Origin: Clitoria ternatea
Lineage: Eukaryota; Streptophyta; Magnoliopsida; Fabales; Fabaceae
Assembly: GCA_037962975.1 (NCBI GenBank)
Contig: CM075673.1
Span: forward strand, 121,353,001-121,417,000
Direction of reading: 5' to 3'
Length of the DNA stretch: 64,000 bases
The first letter of the stretch is position 1; the number at the start of each line of letters is the position of its first letter. Positions 46,594 to 58,500 of the stretch are shown here, piece by piece. The position numbers and the translations under genes are program-made. The notes below the pieces were generated by a model, which was given only the letters and a program-made list of their open reading frames with translations, had not been told where the DNA came from and did no database searches.

Positions 46594-49500
46594 ATGCAAG
46601 GGTTTACTCCAACTGACGCAGATTTGGCCCAGCTTCAGTCTACCATGCGGACTATCGAGCTCGCTTGCTCTTCCATTCAGGTTCCAATTTCACTATTTCT
46701 CCTTCCTAAGTAGAGGATAAAATAATGCCAAGTTAAGAACTACTGTGAAACTCGTTTTTTTTCCATAGATTTGAATTTGGATTGAGAATCGTATTGCTAA
46801 AATTCCGAAATTACATGTTCACCATTGATTTAGTTACTTAGTGTTGTGCCACTTGTAACTTTTTCTTCGTTTTTGCATGTAACTAGCTTGTGTGTTTACT
46901 ACGTATTTTGATGTCTGTTGTCCCCCCGTCATGTTGGTAGCATGTCATGAAAGATCGGAGAAATGGAAATTTGTTGGTCCTTATAGCACGATGTTCTCAG
47001 ATGCTTCTTTATCATTACTGTACTATATAAGTTAGTTCTGTTAAGGTAGAGGCTAAAATGGCATGGTCATGTTCGCAGTAAAAATAAAAATAAAAATCTA
47101 TGATTATGTTATGTGCACTTATGGTAGTATATTTACATTTTCTTTCTCGTGAAAATAAATTATTGGAAAAAGTGCAGATGTCAAACTCAGGACATTCCAA
47201 TTTGCAAGTGTTTCTACTTTCTACTACTACTTCTGAAATCTTCTCTTTGTTTGTTTTGTAGAACATATTTGACTTGACCATAAAATGGATTTATGTGACA
47301 CTCATTATCAGATTTTCAACATTTTCCACTCTCGTACTGCACAGTGAAGTCCTCATTTCTGTTCTAAGTTTTATTCCAACCCCGCACTTTGCATGCCAAC
47401 AGCTTGCAGATTGCTCATTCATAGTCTAGGAACACTAGCGCGTATCATTTGTTTGTAAAACTTTGTGGAAAACCTCCTTATCTCTTCTAAGTATGTCACT
47501 AGGGCCTAGATTTTGCAATACTAGTGGGAGTGTCATGGTCCCACTACTGTTTCTTGAAGATGACTTTTTCTTTGACATTTCCACTTCAAACTCATGTGAG
47601 TGCAGTCAAGGAATAGAGTTTCTGTGAGCATTTTATATGTAGTATGAACTCATATGAATGTGAATAAATATGTAGTCATGTTCTTACTATTTCCCTGCAT
47701 TTATTTTCAGATGCATATCAATCCAGGAGCTTCTGAGTCAGTTATATTGTCACTAGGCCAGTCTTCTCAGCCATACAAGACTTGCCAATTCATTCTTGGT
47801 GAGTTTTAATATTGGGTGGCAAACAAAATATTTGCTTTTTGTATTATTCAAACGATACTAGTGCTAGATGCCTAACAACAAATTCAAATATCTTTAACAG
47901 GCAAGAATGTGCAAATGAACTTGGATTATATATGTTTTGATGGGCATATTGTTGATGGCATGTTTTGCATTAGGTGAAATGATCACTGTGCTGGATCTAG
48001 TACTGCTGTATTGAAATGTGAAATTTGCAGTTTGAATAATTTACTAAAGATTTCATTAGTTTCTCAGATAATATTTGGTGTTGCCCGTTAGTTGGATCAG
48101 CATTATAATGCCTTGCTGGATAAGATTTGTCTCATCAGTAACAATAGAAATGACTCAGCTGTTTAGTTAGTTCCTAGGGTGAATTTTGCTTGTCAATAGT
48201 GATGAACAGGCCAATTATCTGTGCTTTAGTGGTGGTTTTACTAATCTAGAGGGTTTAGTTTTTCTTTAATATAGGCAGACCATAAGACTTCAATTCTGCA
48301 TTTTAATTTAAAGTAAATTATCTTTTAGTGATATGATTACCTTGAGAAAGTATATTTTTCACTCTTTTAGAGATGAGCAACAAGGAATCTTTTTTCTTTC
48401 CCTCATCCTTTCTTTCTATGGAAAAAATATTGGGTACTCTGCTTTGTCAAGAAAATGAAAGTACAGCCAAAGTTTAAGGAGGGAGATGTTGTCTCCCCCA
48501 AATGCCCCATAATTATTTCCCCAGGAATTGTGATATAAGTAGGGGGAAGGAGTTGACTTCAAATTTAATAAGGGGAACTAAACTCTGGTTTCTTCTTTAG
48601 CTTTAACTCTCAAACAAGTGGAAGATATTTCTGTTTTCCATAGTTAGACAACTAACAGCAGGAAAAACCAATTTTCCCTTTCCCAACTTCCTTTTTGCTC
48701 AAAAGTTTTGAAAAATAGAAGATTTTGCACTACTAAAGGCAGAAATTCAGAGAATCTCTAATGGATAAGGTCAACAGAATTCATGTATACTGTCCAAACC
48801 AGAAGATATATTAATCGTGGCAGACCAGCAGTAGATCTTTTGAGTTTTCTTTATTGGCCAAAGTCTTGTTGAGTGGATGCATGTGTGTTTGACCTATCAA
48901 TATCTAAATGGCCTCTCTTTAAGTTTATTCATTCTAAGTACTGTTGTTTATTTGGTATTCTATGTTCTGATCTTGATCATGCTGACACTGTACTGGTTTT
49001 GTCTATGCAGAAAACTCCCAGGTGCCAACTGCAAAGTTTCAAGCAGCTGCAGCAATCCGAGAAGCAGCTATTAGAGAATGGGGTTTTCTTTCCTCTGACG
49101 ATAAGAGAGGCTTGATCAGGTTTTCTATAACCTTTGATCCGGTCAACATTTTTTCTGTTTTGATATTTAAATTCTTGTTCAGATAATATACAATTAAAAT
49201 GTTTTCCTATGTGCCTAATAATTTTTGCTCAATTCATTACCCTTAACAAGAGTTGTACAGTTGTACCACTGACAGCATCCCCTTTTTATTGGTATCGGGA
49301 TGACTCCCAAATTCAACCTAAGGCTTTAAAATGGGTTGAGTTGGATATCTGTGGGTTAAATTGGTCAGAAATAAACACTGTTTGTTTTGGTCAGATCTGG
49401 GTGTCAATGAATTGCAAACCCATTGGTCCCAACCTGTCTCAAAACAAACCAGATTTTGATTGTGTTTGAGTATTAATTTTTCCTAAAATTGACTTCACTA

Positions 49501-52500
49501 GGGGTTTCTTGCATGTATGGGGGCATGTTCAAGAAAGTACAGATTCTTATGTCATGCTTAATGCCCTTGCTTGTGATTGGGGGGGGGGGGGGGGTTATGG
49601 TGAGGAGAATAAAATAAGAATAAGAAAATAACTTCCTGAAAAATGGACTTTGCTCATGGAATGTGGAATAATACTTGATGAAATGAAGCAATACAGAACC
49701 TTGGAATAGCGTTTCAGTTGGCCTTATCAAGACTTGTTGAACAAAAAGAAGATGGGGAATGTTGATTCAAGCTTGAAGTAATGACCTATTCTTTTCTATT
49801 ACCCAAAATCTTCAGTTTAGTTTGTGAAACATGAGGGATGTATATGTGTGCCATTTTAATGGAAACCTGTTTGGGAGTTTAATAATAGTGATACTTGAAC
49901 TTTTTCCTGGATTCTAAAAGAGGAAAATGTCGTTATGCCATTTGTTTGTAAAGTTTGCTAAGTCATCCATCTACAGATGGTTCTTGCTAGTTGTGACCAT
50001 GTGTGCATTACCTACCGAATCTGTCTGTGGAGTCAATCATGCCACTATTTGATCTATTTATTTATTCCTGTTTAAATGTGTTACTTGCAGTTTTTGTCTA
50101 TGCTATGTCATGCAACATGCTAGTTCTCCTGATGGTTATGTCCAAGCAAAGGTTTCTTCTGTGGCTTCTCAGTTGATGAAAAGGGGTTGGTAAGTAGCAT
50201 GTTCTGTTTTTGTTTTTTGTTTTATTGGGAACTTGACTGGATAAGTAACCTAATCAAACCTTGTCTCATATCTATAAATAGATTCTTTTTCTGTTACAAA
50301 TTTATAGCATGTCCTCACACATATCTCGCACGCACACATTACTACCATAATGGAGGAAGTGCAGATTCTCATTGAATTGAATAATTAGCTTTATGGGTGG
50401 GAGATGCTACATACTGTCTTAAAACTTGAATCACTACAGGATGGAGAGATTTCTTAAAACTTTCACATTGTAAAAATGTTACATTTCAGATGCAACTTTA
50501 GAAGAAGTGCGCCATATAAATTATGTCAAATTGAAAACTGTATAAATTCAAAGATCATCATTAAGGATCTTTGTTTATAGAGGTGTTGTATTGTGACGTC
50601 CTTCGTCATTTTACCTTTATTTCTACCCGTTTAATTAATTTCACAATAAATTTTTCGCATTTAATTAAATTTAATTAGGTCTTAATTCAAAATAATATTT
50701 ATTTTCACTAAACATATTCAAAATAATAATTATATAGCATCACAAAACTTTAAAACTCAATTAAGTTTGAAAGGAATCAAAAACTTGAAACAGGGGTCTG
50801 ACGCTGCGCGCCAGCCCCACGCGTAGCGTTCAGCTGCGCACCTCACGCTACGCGTCAGCCTCACGCGTAGCGTGGGCATGACAGTAACAGCACCTAATGT
50901 TGTTACACATTTTAAACCATTTAATCAATTTCTAACCTACCCAATTGGCCCGTTTTAGATCCGATTACCACGAAACTTTGCGGGCCACATGTTTTCTCCA
51001 TTCCGTAACTGTTGGCGCCGTCCGTTCGTCAAAATTCCAACATATGCGCAAGATATGCGCAAAATGCAGATTTACTCAATTAGGTGCAAAACCCTTGCAC
51101 CAAACCTCCTAAATGGATTCGCCAAAGCTAATGCATACACATTCTAAACGTCCTAGAGGACCTATCGGTACCTTCCGGGGGTCTCGAAACCCACCGGATT
51201 CCGAAATCACCTATTCAGTTCCTTAATTTCATATTTATTCACTATGTGCATAACCTTTAAATCAATCAACATCAATCATTCAGCACCTGCCCAAAGCATT
51301 CAACATTCACACATCATTGGCTCCGTGCCACATTTCATATCATGCACATTAAACACATTATCATAATTAATTCATCTCATCACACATGGTCTAGTATTCA
51401 TCACACACCATGACAATCTATTGTTTATCACACACCTAAGCATGCACATTTATATATTACATTCATTCATTCATTCCCGTTCCTTGGCATCAATCTTCCA
51501 CTTGGCGCACCTCCGCGGCATTAGCATCCTCCCTGTCATTGGTCACTAAAATAAAACAACCGCAAGAGTGAGTGTTTTGAATATCATAATTAATATAGAA
51601 CGAAATATTAAACTTATTAATACCTACAGCTCACATTACATGAATTCTTGAGCTTCCTGCACTTATCCATGTCCATATACATACACATATAGTTACTAAT
51701 CTTTAACTCATTCAATGTCACAAACTCGTTATAATTTTCACAGTTCATTCAACACCATACACTCATTAATCCATATCACGTTTTCAAATTCATAATTCAT
51801 TTCCAATCATTAATCATCATCAAATCCATATATATCACAACCGACTCTCATACAATTCGACGCCTAGTATCCGGATACTAAAGGACTGACCTTCAACTGG
51901 GAGTTCGACTTGACATCCCGTGAACCCGACTTGGCTCTCCACCTCAACCACTGGGTCCGACTTGACCACTGGGTAGCTTAACTGGGCACAAAGACCACGG
52001 GAGCCAGAAAACGAGGGGTATACATACCGTTGCCATCCCATACCACATAATCACATATCATGCTTCACAAATACAATATATCAATCTATAATCAACATAT
52101 GCAACTGCCAGAAACTGGCGTGTGCTCACAACACAGGGCGACCGACTTGTCAAGCCCATCCATACAATGTTATCGCATATATCATCATGCATACGTAATC
52201 ATCAATAATCCATAATTTCACATTCTTATTCATACTCAAATATGCATATACATCTCAAGGTGGAAATATCACACATATCTTTTACTTTCATCATTCCAAT
52301 CGTTATTCACATCGATCAAAATAGTTATTCAATTTTATAATTAATTCAATCAACATATTTCTTTCATAGTTACCCATCTAATCTCACTCCACATACTCAT
52401 ATATTTATAACTATTATATTTAGTTAATCTATGCTATTTATAACAACTCTTACTCAATTTCCAGACTTTCCACAACCATTTACATATCAATTCTAATTAA

Positions 52501-55500
52501 TTATGACCCGAACACCCCCTTACCTCTATTCCGAGCTCCGACAGTTTGCTCAAGTGGTCGATCACGTCCTACAACCGCTGGATTCACCGTTCCTCTTCCG
52601 CTTCCAACATCCACTTCTTCGATCGCTTGCCTAACACTCGTTCCGGTACCTACGGTTACCGAAACATCAATTTAATTAGTATATTGCCTTCCTTACACTT
52701 CCAAACTCATTACCCAAGCTTCACAAGCCGGTGAAACTCAGAAACAAAACCCCAATCACCACATGCAAATTCGGATTTCATGAGAGGGAGAAGAGAAAAG
52801 AAGAGGAAGTTAGCAATTGAAGGTTCCTATCACTTACCTTGGCCTCCAATTGCCCAAAACCACAAGAAATCCACAAACCCTAGCTGAAACGCCTCAGAAG
52901 AAGAGAGGAAAGGAAAAAGAACCTCGCGGGTTCTGTTCTGTGTGTCCCTGTTATAAAATAGGTCGCGGTGCTGGCGCTACGCGTCAGCTCACTAAATCGC
53001 ACCTGACGCTACGCATCCCAGCCACGCTATGCGTCAGGGTCCTGATGCCAATTTCCTTAAAATTCCATGTTCCTCTTAATTTCTTATGCATATTATTATA
53101 ATTATAACCCAATTAACACTTTCATTTATTCCTCATTCATTTTCTAATACTAAAACATCAAGGATGTTACATGTATGGAGAATTTAAAAGGTTTAGGGTT
53201 TGAAAGGAATGCTAGAATATTTACTGGACGACTTCAATCTATGGATTTCATTTGGTACACAGTTGTTCATCTAGCTTCTTTCTCGAGTCATGCCAAAGGT
53301 CTTTTTAAAGGGACGCCTTTGGTAGATATTCAGAGTTTTGCTTGCTTTCCTACATGCTTTTAGCTTATGATGTTTTTGGTATTAGAGGATATCTGATGAG
53401 GTAGAACCAAACATTCCCTACAGAGTAGGGTAAACTCCAGAAAGATGAGGGGGAGAGAGAATAATTGTTAAAAAAACTGAATTGAGGAACACCAACTTAC
53501 AATTCAAAGGAAAATAACCAAACGAAAATGGAAACAGTTAAACGACAATGCAAATAAACATCAGAAAGGTCTTCACTTCACTATTACACAAAATTGGTCA
53601 TCCACTTTGGGGCCTTGTGAATGCACTTGGGTCTAGCTTCTCCTTCAGCCCATTATCCTTCAGCAAGTCTGCGTGGCCCATATGCGTATCAATATTTTGT
53701 CCTCATCCTATTGTTTTTCTCCCCTCAATAAAATTCTTCTTTTTATAAAAAAATGTATCTGTGACTTCTAAGAGATTATAAAATATATAATTACTGTAAA
53801 TAAAAATGAGTACATAATTATCTATCAAATTAAAGTAAATTTTTTGGTTACAATAGGTAAACCGAAAACCCTAATAGTATGTTTAGACTCTAGAGTATCG
53901 ACTATTGATTTATACTTGTTTAAATACCGGTTATATTGAACTTTTGCTAACAAACCAGTATCGAGTTTTACTGGTTTAAATTCTGGTTGTATTCCCTAGC
54001 AAAAGATGGGAGGTTGACTCAAATTAACAGTGAAGCATAAAAAGTTTCAGATGGATTGAGGTCTCATCCTCTTGTCGCCTCCAATGAAACTTATGTAGTT
54101 TTTAAGATGAGAAAGATCAAGGTTTTACTGTCCATGTATATTTTTTGATTAACAAGATGAAGGTTAATAATTGAGCACAATGGCATCATATGATCTATAT
54201 AGACGACCTCATTTAGTGAGAGGGATGTGTTATAACAAGATGATGGTTGAGTGAATTCTTTTGTCAATATGAGAATGCTGACCTGGTTTTATAAAGAGAA
54301 GCTACTTAACTTCATCCACATCTGCAAAATGTAATATCTTCACTTGCCTATTGATAAACTGTGCTCTCTTTAGATATGTGTGTGCCTGTTAGAGATAGAC
54401 CCATCACCTGTACATATGCATAAGTTCCTATAAGAAAAATGCCAGAAATTCTGAATATGGATGCTTGTTAAAAACTTGGAATGAAATGTAGTAGGTGCAA
54501 GAATCTTAAGAATTGAGACTATATTGGCTTTATTACAAGTATGAACAGGCTTTGACTTAGTTATTCGTGAAAATTATTGATTTGGAGATATATCTTGCAA
54601 TGAGCTTGTTCTCATTGAAAATACAGAGCAGTGAAAAATCTTTCTACTTTAGGCATATATTATAATAAGCTTTATTTATTTTCCTAGAAGGAAAAAATAA
54701 TATTGTTGCAGATCAGTATTGGCTAAGGTTTGAAGATATGGATTCATCTGTCTTATACTTGGTTTGGCAAACATATTCTATTTGTAGGCTTGAGTTTGTG
54801 GCTGCAGAGAAGGAGACTCTTTTTTATCAGGTGCTGGCATATTTTGTTTCTGTTTGTAGCTAGTTTCCTTCAGCTTTGGTCTCAGCATAGCTCATTTTTC
54901 ATGTGTGTTTCTTCTTCCTCATTTTGTTCATATTTCTGGACTCAAAATCAAGAATTTTGTGATAATGCTAATTATATGCGTGAAATGTATCAGTGGGCTG
55001 TTCAAATCCCTCAGAATTGATTACACTGATGACTGAACAACTGGAGTAAATTTGAGTGGGTAGGTTGGGTTTTTCCTTTGAACAGAAATTATTTGCTGGT
55101 TGGTTTGGTATGGGATTGGAACATTTGAAATCCATTACTCATGTTGAAACCAAATAATTTTAACAAATTGTAATTAAATATTTAAGAAGGCTTAGGGACA
55201 TAGTCTTGTCTATTTTTTTCCCCATCCCTTTTTTAGTAGAAGAGTATCTTATTTGTTACCTCACCTGACCCCACTCCCTATTCATCTTGCCTAGCCCTCC
55301 CCAAACTTATAATTTGGGGGGACTACAGTTTTGGTTATTGCAGAGAATGTGTTTACATTTTAATATGATTAATCAAAAGATTGATTGACAATCTTCCAAA
55401 GATGGTTAATATGTTGAGATGACCTGCCATTGCAATGATTAATTCATCGTGAAGTATAAATATATTCACTGGGATACCCTAGATCGTAATTCTTCCAGTT

Positions 55501-58500
55501 ATAAGAACCTAATGCTCTTCTTTGCTTCATCTTCTCTATATGTTTTCCTTATTAGAACACATATCCAGGATTTTTTCATTTGCTCTGATACATCCACCTT
55601 TCATGCAAACCTGACAGTTTCACATACCGCAGGTGAACCAGGCTATTGTGGGCATTCACGGAGTTGATGTGCAATTTGCTGGAATCAAATTCCTTGAATC
55701 ATTGGTGTGTGATTATTTTATTGTCAATAAATTCTAGCCATTTTGATCCCATTGCTTTGACTGTTAAGTATACTCATTTGTTAGTTTTTTTAAAATTCTT
55801 TATTCAATATATATATATAGGTATCTGAATTTTCTCCATCTACTTCAAGTGCTATGAGTCTTCCAAGGGAATTTCACGAGCAGTGTAGGAGGTCACTTGA
55901 GCAAGACTACCTGAAGGTCTTCCTAATTTTGAATATTTATATCTTTTGATTTTCCCAATTTGATTTTTTTAATAATTTCACCCAATGATTATTTATTTGA
56001 ATATTTTTTATTAGAACTGATGAGTATTTATGCTTGGACAAGTATTTGCTGAATTAATATTAATTTCTCTCTGTTTTTTTCTTTATATTGCCTATATTGT
56101 AGACATTCTACCGTTGGACACAAGAAGCTGCTTCAAATGTCACAAACAGGATTGTTGAATCTAACTCTGCTGTACCTGAGGTTAAAGTTTGCACAGCTGC
56201 ACTGGATGTCATGCTTCAAATCCTGAATTGGGATTTTCGTTGCAATACCAGTGACGCAAAACTAAATTTAAATGTCTTCTCTGCTGGAGTTAGACAAGAT
56301 GGGGATTCACCCAGAAGGTCTGAATGTCACCTAGTGCAGGTAATCAGTTGGTTTGCTTATTATTAATATTTTACTTGGATTTGATTGAACGAAAGCCAAC
56401 ACATTGATCACTGTCACACATTAAACAAGAAATATCATGATTAATGTCATAACTAGAAATTTGGACCATAAATTTCCCATGGATTGGCCCTTATTCTGTT
56501 TTTTGGTGTTCAACTTGCAGCCTGGTTCAAATTGGCGTGATGTGTTAATATTAAGCGGTCATGTTGGATGGCTTTTGAGTTTATATGCAGCATTGAGGCC
56601 AAAATTTTCATGCGAAGGCTACTGGCTTGACTGTCCTATTGCAGTCTCTGCTCGAAAGCTAATTGTCCAATTTTGTTCTTTAACAGGAACTGTTTTCCAT
56701 TCTGGTAAGTGTTACCTTATATTTCTTTATGATAATTGTGTGTGCATTTTCTTTGATTTAAGACAACCTTCATGCTGATAAATCTTTTGCCTGTCATGGT
56801 GATTCTTAAATTTGGGTATTAGGCCTAACTCAATCCTAAAAGCTAGCTCATAGGATGAGGTTTACCCTCCACCTTATATACTTTTGATTGGCTATATCTC
56901 TAGTCAATGTGAGACTTTTAACACACCCCTTCACGCTCAGGAATGGAGCGTGGATGAATACGGGTGGCCCACGGGACTTGTTAACACACCCGTTCACACT
57001 CAGGAATGGAATGCGGATGAATACGGGTGGCCAGTAGGACTTAGTAACACACCCCTTCGCGCTCAGGAATGGAGTGTGGATGAATACGGGTGGCCCGTGG
57101 GTCTTATAGAACACCCCCGCACTCAGGAATAGAGCGTGGACAACATGAGTGACCCAACAACGGATCTAGGATAGACTCTGATACCATCTTAAATTTGGGT
57201 ATTAGGCCTAACTCAATCCTAAAAATTAGCTCATAGGATGAGGTTTACCCTCCACCTTATATACTTTTGATTGGCCATATCTCTTGTCAATATGAGACTT
57301 ATAACAGTAACGAAATATATGGTTTTTCAGTACTTCCTCTGATAGTAAGATCATTATTGATAAAGGGTTTAATTAAACTTATATCTAGCACAAGTTTTAT
57401 CTTTTCTTGGAGATATCTCCAGGAAAGTATGGGATGTGACTGTATGTAGGGGCAAGACAAGGATTGAGCTTATAGAAGTGGATAACTGGATATTGCTTCA
57501 AACTTTTTGAAAAATATTATACTGAATTTTACATTTTCAGTTCTTGCATCAATATCAGAATTCTATACTGTTTCTCATACTGCCAGACTTTGCTAGAGAA
57601 CTAGGTATTGCTAAAAGAATCTCTGATCTAGCCTTAGGGCAGGGTTGGCCCTGAGGGCGGGTGCAGTACCCATAAATAAAAAGGGCCCAATTTCAGAAGT
57701 TAACTATATTTGCAAAAAAGAAAAAAGTTAGAATATTTGCAAAAATAAAAGTCCCGAGGCACGTGTAAATAATGGTTATCATGACTGCTCATTTGGGATC
57801 CAATGTCTAGCTTATTTAAGGTATAGTTTTAATCATAAAATTAGGCTAGGGCTTTTTGAAAAGTCTATTTAATTAAAGAAATTGAGTTTAGGCTTTTGAA
57901 AAGAACATTTATAACCTATCCGGTCACTTTTTTTTGTTGTTGTTTAACTCATGATTTTATAAAGTAAATCATAATTTATGATATATATTATAATTTAAAA
58001 ATATACATGATATTTTTTATATATAAAGTTAAACTTATAAGATTAAAATATGTTAAAATTAACTTAAATATGCAAAATTGATAATAAAATTTATATTTTA
58101 TATAGATTGTTAATTTTTTAGAGGCTCGTTTATTTATTTGAGATGCGTTGATTGATATTTAATATTTGTGTTAAAATTAAAGATAGAGTTATCTCTAATT
58201 AATTAGATTAGATTAGATTATATTAGATTAGTTTGTTTTTTATCTTGTTAGATATTTGTATTATCTTATGTGTAATCATGTACAATCTCTTATAAATACT
58301 ATAGCTCCGCTGTGATCCAAGACACATCGAATTCATATGTGCTCTCTCATTTTCTCACTCTTTCAACAATTTGTTTGTTGCCTTTTTTTATTGGTTTTAA
58401 TGTAAATCAAGTTTTTATACAGACTATCAAGATAATTCAAACTTCTAAATTAGACAGACCACTAGACCTACAAATGTAGTTTACGTCAAGCAACGAGAAA

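Larger units (their letters stand above)
50592..53171 (-). mobile_element. Element H: solo LTR of a chromovirus-like Ty3/gypsy element in XPO4 intron 4
   Basis: 2,580 bp starting TGTGACGTCC and ending GGATGTTACA on the plus strand, flanked by the duplication tgtat. Read on the minus strand it starts TGTAACATCC like element E. On that strand a TATA-like CTATTTTATAAC (about 52,950-52,961) is followed by a TCTTC-rich leader and a splice-donor-like AAG|GTAAGTG (GT at 52836-52837). There is no coding region, primer site or second LTR. GC-rich ACGCTACGCGT motifs occur near both ends. It sits inside intron 4 (50190-54787), opposite to the gene. Confidence 0.82.

Noticed and set aside
53600..53760. 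Possible LINE or SINE tail in XPO4 intron 4
   Set aside because: Only an AATAAA-like site and short A-runs are seen; there is no coding region, pol III box or target duplication.
56848..57132. ORFs of 82-88 codons on both strands
   Set aside because: They follow the 63-bp repeats inside the TRIM; the open frame is a consequence of the unit length.
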